Shown piece after piece: positions 23,796-34,846 of a DNA stretch of 41,910 nucleotides. The stretch spans positions 1-41,910 of the forward strand of contig JADRCO010000231.1 in assembly GCA_021464525.1 (NCBI GenBank), in the 5' to 3' direction. Each line of letters begins with the position of its first letter. The stretch's first letter is position 1. Position numbers and translations under genes: made by a program. This stretch comes from Rhizophagus sp. LPA8_4_AMF. Its lineage: Eukaryota > Glomeromycota > Glomeromycetes > Glomerales > Glomeraceae. The notes under the pieces are model-generated. The model was not told the DNA's origin, made no database searches, and was given only the letters and a program-made list of their open reading frames with translations.

Positions 23796-26331
23796 TCAAA
23801 TATTACCAATAATTTTCGTGCTCGTACCATTCATCATAGTCTTAACTTCACCATTAGTATTAGCAGCAACAGATGTTTTACCATCATTTTCTTTTTGTCT
23901 TAAAATTATAGCTTTTAGCCACATCATAACAGAATCAGCACGTTGAGTATGTAAGGGGTACTGTCTTGGACCTGAACTACCATTACTATTATTTGGATAA
24001 GAACTATTCGAAGCTGAAATAGAAGAACCAGAATTATGAGAATGATGATGAACATGATGATTATTATGTTCTTTTGAAGATGAATGATTTCCGGGTGCAA
24101 GAGGACAACAAGGATGATGTCTTTGACCATCAATACCTATAACAGGTGTAATAATATTATTATTATTTCCTTGTTTCAAATTTTTTGATCTTTTTCCAAT
24201 TTTTACAGATTTTTTTCCTTCATTCACTTCTTTTTCTTCTTCTGCTGCAGCTAAAAGCATCCTATGATGATGATGATGATGTTTAACCCATTCACGTTCT
24301 TTTTCTTCTCTTTCTTTTTCTTTTTGTTTAACTACTTCTATTAATTCTCTTAATTTTTCATGTTGTGACAAACTAGTAGATTTTTTAATTCTTTCCAAAA
24401 CTTCCATATAGTCCGCTTGTGCCATTGACCTAGCTGGAAGAAAAACAGGATATCCATCAATACATTCATGCATTTCAGAAGTACGTGAATGCCACATAGC
24501 TCCAATATGAATATCACCAATAAGTACATAATTGATCGCTATAGCATACCAAGCTTCAATAAGTAATGGATGATAAGTAGCAAAAGTGTGAGTTGGTTGA
24601 AATCCATGAAAATGATGAGGATGATGATGATGATGGTGATGGTGATGGTGATGGTGATGGTGATGATGGTGATGGTCCTTAGGAAAGGTTGAAATAGCTG
24701 TAGAAGAACTATTTCCATTATCAGATGATAATCCAGTAACTTTTTCAGTAAATTTTCTTGTTCTTTCAAAAAACTTTGTATTAGGCTGGTGATCATTATG
24801 ACCATTTGAAGAAGAACAACAACCATTATCTTCTTTTTCTTTAAAAGACCTAGCAGGGGAAGAATCCCTTGAAGTTACAGGTGTACTACCTTTTGAAGCA
24901 GTTTCATCATTCATAGGTGAAAAAGGTGGTAATGAATTAGGATAAAAACTAAGAAAATGAGTATAATTTCTCACCGAACGTTTTGCCAAATTCTGTACTT
25001 GATTCATTATTGGCAAAAGTTCCTTTCTATATTCTTCTAATTTCGAATAAGATCCATGATTAGAAGCTGTACCTTTTTTAACAGCCACTAACCTTAATTC
25101 ACTACCTTCACCATCTTTTCTTTCAACTCCATCAACTTTTTGAATTGCTTTATCTATTAGACTAATAGCATATTGTAAATAACAAGCAGCACGTAAAAAA
25201 TATAATTGACTTTCAGTTCCTGTACATTCATCATCATCATTTCCATGATGATTATGAAGAGGTAAAGTAGATTTTTTTCCAAGTAAAACATTATTTACAC
25301 GTTTTCGATGTTTTACATGTGCCAAAGCCATTTTAAAATCACGGAGAGCACCAGCAAATTCCTCTTTAAAACATTTAACAACACCACGAGTTCTATAAAA
25401 CTCTGGTGTTGTTGGAGATGTTGAAATGATTTGATCAAGTACGTCAGTGGACGTAGATTGTGATAGCATTCTACTTATATAATGGGTGGATAAAAAGTGG
25501 TGAAAATATTAGGTTGGAGCCAAAATTTATTATTATTATTATTATTATTTAATTTTTAATTAACGGGAATGAGATATCCTCCGTATCGAGATTAATATTA
25601 TCTATAGTACCACCACAACAAATCAGTTGCCGCACACCAATCAATTTTCTCATAATTAAAAACAATAAAAAAAAAATGATAAAAAAAAAAAAATTAAAAT
25701 TATATTATATTTACCTTGATGGAATTTTTTCATGAAAAAAATTAACATATAACGCATCCAAATTTGTAGGATTCTTTTTTAATACTTTACTAGCAACTTC
25801 ATCAATTGCACTAGCAGATTGCATTGTTACCACAGCTGTAGCTATTTCATCAATTCGATAAGCAAGAGCTAACTTATTAACAGCAAGTTCACGCATTCGA
25901 TGTTGTCGTGTATGAGACATTGAACTTCTAGTTGGACCACCTCCAGTTGTTGAAATTCCTGCAGCTGCACGAACGGATAAATCAGCTGCCTCATCTACTA
26001 AACGACGAATTGATATCAAATTACCAAAAATAATTGGATCAATTAATGGAGGAGTTGATACATTTTCATTATTAATCACATATAAAGATTCAAGAAGTTC
26101 TAAAGGAAGTTGAAGCCATGGTCCATGATAAGAAGAAATATATTTCCAATGTTTATTACGAGATATGGATAAAGAACTTTGACTATTCAAAATATGAGAT
26201 TGTTGTTGTTGTTGACTTTGGTTTTGTTGTTGTGACTGGTGAGAGATTAAAGAAGTATTAATTACTTTATTAACTTTTTTTCCAACCTGGTTTTTTGGTT
26301 TCATTTTGGTAACTGTTATTGTATTACTCAT
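23796..26331 (-). CDS. Conserved fungal protein with poly-His run, TPR-like, function unknown
   Basis: Two exons are inferred, 26331-25715 and 25470-23796, joined by a 244-bp intron that keeps frame; total 763 aa. The N-terminus is basic and Gln-rich (QQQNQSQQQQQS). A conserved-looking stretch follows (SSYHGPWLQLPLELLESLY, then an Ala-rich helical region with RRLVDEAADLSVRAAAG). The next part reads like tetratricopeptide helices: PTTPEFYRTRGVVKCFKEEFAGALRDF matches a TPR cue, with a second helical block at LYFLRAACYLQYAISLIDKA. Low-complexity segments then include 18 consecutive histidines (around 24620-24673) and more His/Ser/Asn runs. HPLLIEAWYAIAINYVLIGD and DGYPVFLPARSMAQADYMEVLERI look conserved. 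I do not recognise a named family, so no function is assigned. Confidence 0.75.
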
Positions 26332-27525
26332 TTAAATAAATTTTTTTTTATTTTTTCTTTTTTGAAATTTTTTTTTTTTTATCTTTTCGAATTATATATA
26401 AAAATAAATATTCTTGAGATAATTTAAAAACTTTTCTTGTCGTTACAAATAATAAATTCAAGCTCAATGAAATTAAAGGTTAAATCATTTGAATAAAAAT
26501 TATTTCAAATAACGAGATAACCACATTGAGTTTGAGAATAATGACGAGAGAATATTTTTTTTTTTTTTTTTTTTAAACGTCGATATAAAAAAAAAAACCA
26601 GTGTGTCATATGACATTGTTTATATTTCATGATCATCCAAAACGTCACGAATCACGTATTGACTGATTTTCTTCTGATCTTAAAATGGACGCACAATCCA
26701 TCATCAATTAAATAAAACTGCTCATCTCTATGTAAACAAGTATTAAAAACGTTATAAAAAATTTGAAGCTTTAGTTAGAAAAAGTAATACAATGATTTTT
26801 GGGATGACCATATTTTGAATTTAGAATAAAATTTGATTTAGTTCATGTTTTTATTATAATACAAAAGATGACTTATTTTCTCATTAAGTTAAAATGAAAT
26901 ATTTGTAAAGAGAAAAATATTTTTAAAACTATTCTGATGATGTAAAGTAATTAAAAAAAATTCGAAAATTCCTTGATCAAAAAAAAAATAAATAAAAAGT
27001 TGTTTATAATTTTGTTGTTTTTTGGAAATTATATAAATAAATAAATAAATATATATATATATATATATATGTACTGTATATATATATATAGTTATATATA
27101 TATAAAAAAAGATTAAAGAATAATAATTCGAATTCTTTTATTTTTCAAAAAAGTTTTTTTTTGAATAAATTTATAATTGATAAATAAATTTATTATTTTT
27201 TTTTAATATAAATATGTTTATATTTCATTTTAAATTACAAATTAATATTAGATAATCAAATATTTTGAATTGGAAAGTTTCATTATAGTTTTGCAATTTT
27301 TAGAAATATGATTAAAAAAAAAAATCCCATATTTTTTTTAATTATAGAACTCTAAAAATAAATTCATATAAAAACTTGTATTTTAAAACAAATATTTTGT
27401 TTCCGGTTAATATAAATTATTATCTAAAAAAGATTCTATCAAAAAAAAATTTCTTTATTTATTGTTAAATTCAATAATTTTTAAATGCTAATATAAAAAA
27501 AAAATTTTCTTATTATATTTTTTTT
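26332..27525. other. AT-rich spacer with microsatellites
   Basis: Upstream region of the poly-His gene and downstream region of MCTS1. It contains an (AAAT)n/(AT)n block at 27031-27104, a T22-like tract near 26550-26574 and many short A or T runs. No coding pattern was found on either strand. Confidence 0.55.
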
Positions 27526-28857
27526 TTATGACTCAATACTACTTTTCCATAATGGATCATTTAAATAATGAATATTTTCAACTCCAATATCCTTATTTAT
27601 ATTTTTACTATAAAGATGATTCAAATAGAAGATATTTCAAATAAAAAATAAAAGTAAATCCATCATATTCCATATTCATCATATTTAAATACGAGATATT
27701 TCAAGTCCATCATATTTCAAAATCCAAAATCCAAATCCATCATATTCCAAATTTACCACCAAATCCATCATATACCAAATCCACCATATTTCAAATCCAT
27801 ATCCATCATATTCCAAATTCCAATCATATTTCAAATCCATCATATTCCAAATTCCAGTTATATTTTAAATTCCAATCATATTCCAAATTCCAACAAAAAT
27901 TCATCATATTTAAAATCCATCATAAAATTCATTCAAAATCATAATATTTCAAAATCCATCATATTCAAAAGATATTTCATTAAAAAAAAAAAAAAAATAA
28001 AAGAATCATATATAAGAATCAATATAAATTCAAAGAAATTAATGATCTTTTTATAGAAAAAAAAAAGAAGTTTTACTTACATATCTTCAGTTGACATTTT
28101 AGTTAAACCAATAGCAAGAGCATATTCTTTACCTTCAGCAAATACTCCAACAATGGTATTCGCAGGTAGATCTTCATCCAATCTTGCACCTTTACTTGTT
28201 AATCCTGGACACATAATATTTGCTCCTGATAAAATTCTTTTTGTCGCGCCTTTATCTATTTGTACTCTTGGAAAAGCATGAGGATCTATTATAAAACAAA
28301 AAAAAAATAAATATTATTTGATTTATCATTGAACAAATTAAAGAATTTTATAAAAAAAAAAAAATATTTTTAATATTACATTTATGAAGTATCCTTAAAG
28401 TTGGATAATAAGGTCCATCAAAATGTTGAAAAAATAATATTTCATTATTCACTGTTAATAAATTAATATGTTCATGACTAAATAATAAAGAAAAAAAAAA
28501 AAATTTAGAAAAAATTATTTAGCTTAAAAAAATAAAAATTTAACGAAATATTTTTATATCTTACCATTTCACTAAAATCAATGAAGATTTTTTTGGTAAC
28601 ACTTCGTCTATTACTGGTTCTAATCTATTATATTGTTCTAAAATTTTAGAACGAATATTTCTTTGTACTGAAGATTTTACTAAAGATCTAGTTGCTATAT
28701 CTTCTTTGATGTTAAATCTTTTCAATTATAGAAACAGAAAGAATGGTTAGCAAAACAAACAAAGGTGAAAAAATGGTTAACAAGCATGTAAAGAGGTTAG
28801 CAAACGTGCAAAGGTGAAAAAAAGAAAAAGAGATCGAAAAACATACTTTTTGAACAT
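27526..28857 (-). CDS. TMA20: MCTS1/Tma20, translation re-initiation and ribosome-recycling factor
   Basis: PUA-domain protein that pairs with DENR/Tma22 to release tRNA and recycle 40S subunits. It has no long single frame and was rebuilt from five exons: 28857-28847 (11 bp), 28717-28565, 28477-28380, 28285-28081 and 27607-27526. The total is 182 aa, against 181 in human. The order matches throughout: [63 protein letters not shown], then the PUA domain VDKGA-type [19 protein letters not shown] and [15 protein letters not shown], ending [13 protein letters not shown]. The last intron (473 bp) is several times longer than its neighbours and is filled with short repeats. It is head-to-head with IES6, 140 bp between starts. 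Confidence 0.93.
27610..27975. repeat. Degenerate repeats within the MCTS1 last intron
   Basis: Many imperfect copies of words such as AATCCATCATATTTC and CATATTCCAAATTCCA, about 13-27 bp apart, fill most of this intron. The pattern looks like an old slippage-grown satellite with point decay. It expands the intron without touching the splice sites. Confidence 0.75.
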
Positions 28858-28997
28858 TGTGGTAAGAGTAAATTGTGAAATTTGAAGAAAAACCGATAAG
28901 AAAATTTTTAGGTAACACAAACTCGATCTTCGATCAAATAAATATTTACTTGCATTTTAAATTCACACCCATTTATTATTTCATTTATTTCGCGAAA
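28858..28997. promoter_or_regulatory. MCTS1/IES6 bidirectional promoter
   Basis: Only 140 bp separate the two start codons. A perfect palindrome TTTCGCGAAA (28988-28997) touches the IES6 start. Both halves read CGCGAAA, which fits the SBF/MBF cell-cycle consensus CRCGAAA and E2F-like sites. Binding is inference. Confidence 0.4.
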
Positions 28998-30054
28998 ATG
29001 TAAATAAATGATTTTTTAATTTTTAATTCTAATTTCTTTATTCTTCCAAAATCTTTGGTTTAAATAAAATTATTTTCTTTCATTTTTTTTTAGGACACGA
29101 CGACTTCCAAAGAAAACGACTACTAGAAGTGTAACAAGAGCCGCAAAAGTAAGACTTTCTCTTACGTTATAAATTATTTACCAACTAACTCTTTTTATTA
29201 AATTTTTTATAGGAAAAAGCTGCTGCAGAAGCTGCTGCTCAAACAGAAGCTGTTTCATTAACTTATGAGATAGAAACTGAAGTTACATACGAAGCAGAAA
29301 TAACGGATGTTTCCTCACAAATGGAACTTGAACAAGAAGGAGAAGATGTTGATAGTACAAATACTTCAACACAAATGGAAGTAGAAGAACCTGATAATGA
29401 TAATAATTCTTTACAAATGGATCTTGATACTTCCATTACTTTTGAACAACCACCCTTAACAATACCAAATATGCCCAATTTAACTATTGATTCTGAAGCT
29501 TCTCTTACTTTTACTCCTACTCCTTCTAATACTTCTTCTTCATCAGAAACATTTTCACCTTTCGGAAATAGTTTTCCTACTCCAACTAATCTACATCTTG
29601 TAAGAAAACCTTTTAAGAACCCACATTATAAATCTCCAAAAAAATTTAAAACTCTTAAACAAATTTTAGCTGCCGAAAGAAACTTAAATACTCCTTTAGA
29701 TGTACCAACTTGTAAGTGTTTTTATATTATAACCGATTTGTTAATTTCTTTTGTACTTAATAATTAATTTTATTTTAGATTCTAATATAGAAGCACCACC
29801 TTCAATTAGACCGCAAAAGAAATATTGTGACATTACAGGATTGGAGGTAAAAATTTTTTTTTTTAAGTTCATACGTTATAGTTATTTTTTGAATATTAAT
29901 ACATTGTCTTTTTATTATATAGGCTAAATATACAGATCCAAAAACGCGTCTTCGATATCATTCTGCCGAAGTTTATAAAGAAATTAAACAATTGGCACCT
30001 GGTGTCATTCAAGATTATCTTGGATTAAGACATGCTGCAGTTGTATTAAGATAA
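28998..30054 (+). CDS. IES6: INO80 chromatin-remodelling complex subunit Ies6/INO80C
   Basis: YL1_C-domain subunit that binds Arp5 in the INO80 remodeller in the nucleus. Exons: 28998-28999 (AT of the start codon), 29094-29148, 29213-29711, 29779-29846 and 29923-30054, giving 251 aa. The start is inferred. Exon 2 begins with G in the only open frame (TRRLPKKTTTRSVTRAAK), and no usable upstream ATG exists except an AT|GTAAAT at a good donor, so splicing would create ATG. The middle is Ala/Glu-, then Asp/Ser/Thr-rich and probably disordered. The C-terminus is clear: KPFKNPHYKSPKKFKTLKQI, LAAERNLNTPLDVPTYSNIE, APPSIRPQKKYCDITGLEAK, YTDPKTRLRYHSAEVYKEIK and GLRHAAVVLR. Confidence 0.9.
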
Positions 30055-30296
30055 TCATTATTTAATTGGATTCAAAAGGACAAATAATTTAATCTCTTTA
30101 ATAACTTCAATATTTGAGGACCTTTTTATATAGTAAAATAATATAATATTATAAATATTTTTCGTTATGGAATATATAAATATTAAAAAGAAAAAAGTTG
30201 GTGGATTATATATTTTTCTATATATTACAATGCTTTTCTATTACACTTTGTACAAAGTATGATATATATATATATATATTTATAAAATATATTATG

Positions 30297-32241
30297 TTAA
30301 GATAAATCCCATTGTCCCGGATCGTCAAGGTTAATAAGCTCCCCATTAATATCTTCAGCAATATCAGCATTTAATACCACATTATCAACATCAGAATTCC
30401 TTTGCAAAATTAATAATTGTCTATATAAGTCTACAGCTTCTCTTATTCGTGAGAATTGAAGGCAAAATGCAGGCATCTCTACAAGGAATCTATTAACATC
30501 TACTATATTATTTCTAATTAAAGATTGAAAGAATACGCATATCTAAAAAAAGAAATTGGTTAATACAATTATTTTATATTTTATAAAAAAAAAATATAGC
30601 ACTTACCAAACGAACTTGGCGATCCTGTGTATCTCGGTTTTGACTCGCTTCACAAGCTCGTATACAATTAGTAAGATATTTGTGTAAAAATTCAGGGGAA
30701 AGTGGGAAAGAAGTTAACCCATTTATAACTTCCATGGATGATCTCATCCTATTTACTGGATCCACTGATGATTGTTGTGATCGTTCTGGATCATTAATTG
30801 TTATAAGAGCTTTCAAGAATCTATTTTTAAAAATACAATCTTAGTAAAAAAAATATATATCGTAAAATAAAGAATTTGAAATTTTGAATCAATTGATACT
30901 TACTTGCCAACTTGAGGAGATGATTTAAGTTGTAATAATGCTTCTACAGCAATTCTAGAATTATTTTCAGCCAGATCAGGGAACTTTTCTGGTAATAGAT
31001 CACATTGATAGACCAACTTGTCATTCTTTTCAAATTGCTCCAAAATAAACTAAAATTTGTGATTCAAAAGTTAGATATAAATAATAAAATATGATATAAT
31101 TGTATTTTTTTTGTTTCGATTATTAACCTCTTCTTCGGGTATTGTCAAAGCTCCTTGTAATGCTTTATCCATCAAAACACGGACTCCATCTTGACCTGTA
31201 AATTCTGTTATGATATCATAATCCTGTTCTATATCTGGTTCATGATCTTGTTCGTGATCATGATTATGATCTTGATTAGGTGTATTTATCTACCGGAATA
31301 TATATATATATATTAGTAACGTTAATAAAAGAAATTCTTATACTAAATTATATCAATTTAAAAATACCTCATGCTGTAGCGAAGGAAGAGCATAAGAATC
31401 ATCATTATTGTCAATAGGAGTCCATGACCACGGTCGTTTTGAATCATCGTGCCTGAATTAAAAACTAAAATGAACCTTGTGTAACACATAAAAAATCTGA
31501 CGCTATCCAAATTAGGAAGTGTTTCTTCCCACCTTTCAGGATGTTCCTCTTTTGATGGTCGTATATCAAATTCTTGTTTAATATAATATTCAAATTCCGC
31601 TATATTTATTTCTTCCGTGTCGATTATTAATGATTTATCTCCATTCACAAATTGTTGATATACATCCACAGGAGTTTTATCAGCCAACTAGTTTAATTTA
31701 GGATCGTTAAAAAAAAATATGTAATATTTACTTTTCAGTAGAAAATGATGGAAAATACCTGTGAACCTTTATCTGCTAAGATCAATGCTTCTACTCGAAA
31801 TTCAACCAATAGATCACAATTTTTTTCAACAAAATCGAAATTTGATGAAAGAGTTTTGTAAAGATTTAAAAACAGTATAAGGAATGGATTTTGATGAATT
31901 GGTACAACATTGTATAAATTATAGAGAATATAAAGAGCTACAACTCTTTCGTATGTCTAAATTTATCATAAAATAATATGAATTCAAAAACATATATTGA
32001 TTTCAAAGTATAAAATATAATATTTTATATAACAAGTACTGAACAAGAACTTTCTAATGGCGTTGTTCTTTAGACAAACCTGAGACTTGCCATCTTCTAA
32101 CAATGCCATCAAAGCACAAGCGGCTTCAAATCTTTTTTGTTCAGGAACTAAACCCTTGAACTCAATAGCTATGTTTTCAAATGGTCGATCCACTGTATGT
32201 AAAAGGTCTTGAACTTTGGAAAGTCCTTCAAAAGTTGACAT
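30297..32241 (-). CDS. CNOT11: CCR4-NOT complex subunit 11
   Basis: Subunit of the CCR4-NOT mRNA deadenylase that works with CNOT10. Eight exons are inferred: 32241-32080, 31956-31759, 31687-31488, 31452-31368, 31289-31128, 31049-30904, 30820-30607 and 30542-30297, about 470 aa. The N-terminal half is helical (FEAACALMALLEDGKSQ, RVVALYILYNLYNVVPIHQNPFL). The middle has RPWSWTP, matching the short Trp-containing segment of animal CNOT11. The C-terminal DUF2363 domain is clear: NDKLVYQCDLLPEKFPDLAE, NNSRIAVEALLQL, SMEVINGLTSFPLSPEFLHK, YLTNCIRACE and VDVNRFLVEMPAFCLQFSRI. Between exons 3 and 4 the frame must change across only 23-35 bp, too short for a normal intron. It has a Met start within a longer frame, and the ATG at 32241 fits the family. 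Confidence 0.88.
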
Positions 32242-32511
32242 TTTGATTTTTTTTAAAAAAAAATACCCTCGGAGTAACGGATAAACTAAATTTCTCATTT
32301 TAATATCTCGCACGTGCCACAAAATTTAAATTCAACTTTCAAATAAATCACGTGAAATTCATTAATTCGCTAAGTTCAATGAATAATTTTAAACCAAAAA
32401 GGGAAGAGATAATAATGAGACACAGAGGATCATTGACATTATTATCACGTGATCAAAAACTAATTATTAAAAAAAAGTGTCTAAAAAATTAACCGAATAA
32501 AGAATTTTAAA
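32242..32511. promoter_or_regulatory. CNOT11/CCDC174 bidirectional promoter with three CACGTG sites
   Basis: 270 bp between start codons. CACGTG occurs at 32311-32316, 32349-32354 and 32446-32451. The last lies in the longer palindrome ATCACGTGAT. This is the bHLH E-box core used by Cbf1, Pho4 and USF-type factors. A T8A9 block lies at 32247-32263, close to the CNOT11 start. Confidence 0.55.
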
Positions 32512-34244
32512 ATGCAAGACCCTAGTAAAGTTTTCGAAATAAGTAGTACATCAGTAAGTAGGAAGAATTAATTAATAAACACGTAAACATTAGCCAATTT
32601 TCACACTCTTCATTCTCCTTTGTAGGTTTTAGATTTAAAAGCCGAACTTTTTAAACAAAGAGAAGAGTTCGAAAGACAAAAAGTTGTTGCGAAAAAACAA
32701 CCTATTTCCGCTGCCTCAAGAAAAGTAGCAAAGGTTAGTCAAGAAAATAACTTTTTTTTTTATTGATTAGGCTTATTTGATCTAAAGGATTTTACTTTAC
32801 TTTCTTTTTATAGAAACCAGGTATTTGGGAACGTCAGAATAAAGGAGTGCTTGAAAGATCACATCGAGATGAATTGGAAAAGGTAGAAACATCAACATTG
32901 GAGGCCAGTAGGATTGCCATGGAAAGAAAAGCCAAATTGTATGATCATCTAAGTAAAACTGGTATAAGTGGTAAGCATATTCAATGAAATATTTTCCTTT
33001 GAATTTGATCGTTTATTAACGATCTAATTTAAAAAATTTTTTAGATGAAATATTATCAGAAGAAGTTTTAGTAGATTTTGATCGTAAAGCTTGGGAACAA
33101 CCATCGGTGAGTAGATTTTTAGTATAGGAATATATATCTTTTTGACCTCTTATCATTAACTCAAATTAGTTATGATGAATTTATTTATTAGGAAGATGAG
33201 CCTACAAAGGAAAAAGATAAAAGCGAAGATCCCTGGGTGGAGTATGTAGATGAATTTGGAAGAACACGCGTGGCACGAAAAAGTCAAGTACCTAAAATAG
33301 AATCACCGGTCATTGGGTATACAATTTATTCTTTTTTTTTTTACCTAATATCTAATTTTTACCTAATATCTAATATATAATTTTTACTTAATATATAATT
33401 GTATATTTTTAACCTAAATTTTTTTTAAAAGTCCAACAATACCAAGCGATGATAATGAAATGATATCGGAGAAGTTACTACAACGTTGGGAAGAGGCTGC
33501 TAGGAAAGAGTTGGATTGTATGTAAATTGAGATATAAATAAATTGAGATATAAATAAAAATATAAGATAATGTATTAAAAAAATAAAATCTTTTTTTTTT
33601 TATTATAGCGGATATCGGTCCTATCCATTATGATGAAACGAAAGGTTTGAATCCATATTTCATGATTAAATTCTTATATGAGATACCACAGATATTGATA
33701 TCTAATTTCATTTTATCCTGTAGAAATTCGAACAAAGGGTGTTGGATTCTATCGATTTTCCAAAGATGAAGAGGAACGTCAAGAACAAATGCATGCTTTG
33801 AAGCAGTTGCGTCTTGAGGTTTGTAAAGATATAAAAGATATAAGAAAAGATATAAAAAAATTTATAGAAATTTACTTTAATTTATTTTAATTTACTTTAT
33901 CAATAATTTATTTATTATAGACTGAATCGAAACGAGCATCACGTCAAACCATTAAAGAAAAACGACAAGCACAGTTGGATGCAAGGATGGATATAATTCG
34001 AGCAAAAAGACGAAAAAAATCTTCGAAAAATGAAACGATTTCTACAACAGAAGATATGATAACAGAATCAGTTATTTCAGATGTTACAAATATCCCTAAT
34101 ATGTCATCATCTACAGATTCAACAAATAACGAAAGTTCTACCAAAGTTTTACAATTAACAAATCCAGAACAAGCAGTAAATGATTTATTATCAGATATCA
34201 GAAGACAAATGGAAACAAAAAAGAAAACGGATAATCGAAGTTAA
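32512..34244 (+). CDS. CCDC174: CCDC174-like coiled-coil nuclear protein
   Basis: Nine exons are inferred: 32512-32553, 32626-32733, 32814-32970, 33045-33106, 33192-33316, 33432-33517, 33609-33644, 33724-33818 and 33921-34244. They encode 344 aa. The N-terminal VLDLKAELFKQREEFERQK and the KPGIWERQNKGV segment are typical, as is the DPWVEYVDEFGRTR motif. DIGPIHYDETKEIRTKGVGF and YRFSKDEEERQEQM form the DUF4078 domain. A basic region with RAKRRKKSSK at about residues 255-265 could be a nuclear localisation signal, and the Ser/Thr tail is disordered. The human protein is nuclear and linked to splicing and the exon-junction factor eIF4A3. The family is absent from budding yeast. One exon is only 36 bp. 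Confidence 0.9.
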
Positions 34245-34627
34245 AATTATTAATAAAATTCTTAGGAAAGTTATATTTTCTTAATTTAATTATGATTTGT
34301 GAAACTTTTCTGTGAAATAGTTGTGAAATGGTTGTGAGATAGTTTTTCTGATAAATTATACAATTATAATTGAATCTGTTTCATTAATTTTCATTACTGC
34401 AATAACACCAAAATTTTATTACTATATATATCTTCCAATTTTAGTACATGTACATTAAATGATTTCCCTATTGATTATAAGATTTAATTTAGATTTAATT
34501 TATTAATATAATAAAAAACCTAATGATAATAATTATTTACCTATTAAGTTAAAGAGATATCATACAAATTTTTATTTTATTTTATTTTTATTTTCTTTAT
34601 AATAATTTCGTAATTACTAACCCAGGG
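34245..34627. other. Convergent spacer
   Basis: 383 bp of AT-rich DNA between the CCDC174 stop and the NDUFB3 stop. It contains a short imperfect repeat GTGAAATAGTTGTGAAATGG near 34313 and nothing else recognised. Confidence 0.5.
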
Positions 34628-34846
34628 TTAACCGGTTTGAGCTTGAGATTCTTTGGTTTCAGTATGTTTATCATGGGCATTCATTCGAGAAGTTACAGCA
34701 TCAATACCCAAATAAATGATAAAAGCGCCAATTCCCCAAGAAAGACCAGGCCAAGCATGTCTTAAAGAATAACGAGGAGAAAAATGAGGAGCATTACGCC
34801 AAGCTTCACGTTTAGCCCAAGGATCGTGTAATTTTTGAGAAGGCAT
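34628..34846 (-). CDS. NDUFB3: Mitochondrial complex I accessory subunit NDUFB3/B12
   Basis: Single-exon, 72-aa accessory subunit of NADH:ubiquinone oxidoreductase in the inner mitochondrial membrane. The hallmark DPWAKREAWRNAPHFS matches the B12 family (DPWARxEAWR). PGLSWGIGAFIIYLGIDAV forms the single membrane segment, followed by a short hydrophilic tail (HDKHTETKESQAQTG). An in-frame upstream extension is open, but the ATG at 34846 gives the family-sized protein. A CCAAT word lies upstream, within the ACCGACCAATCT sequence near 35000. Confidence 0.88.
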   Translation of the reverse strand: MPSQKLHDPWAKREAWRNAPHFSPRYSLRHAWPGLSWGIGAFIIYLGIDAVTSRMNAHDKHTETKESQAQTG

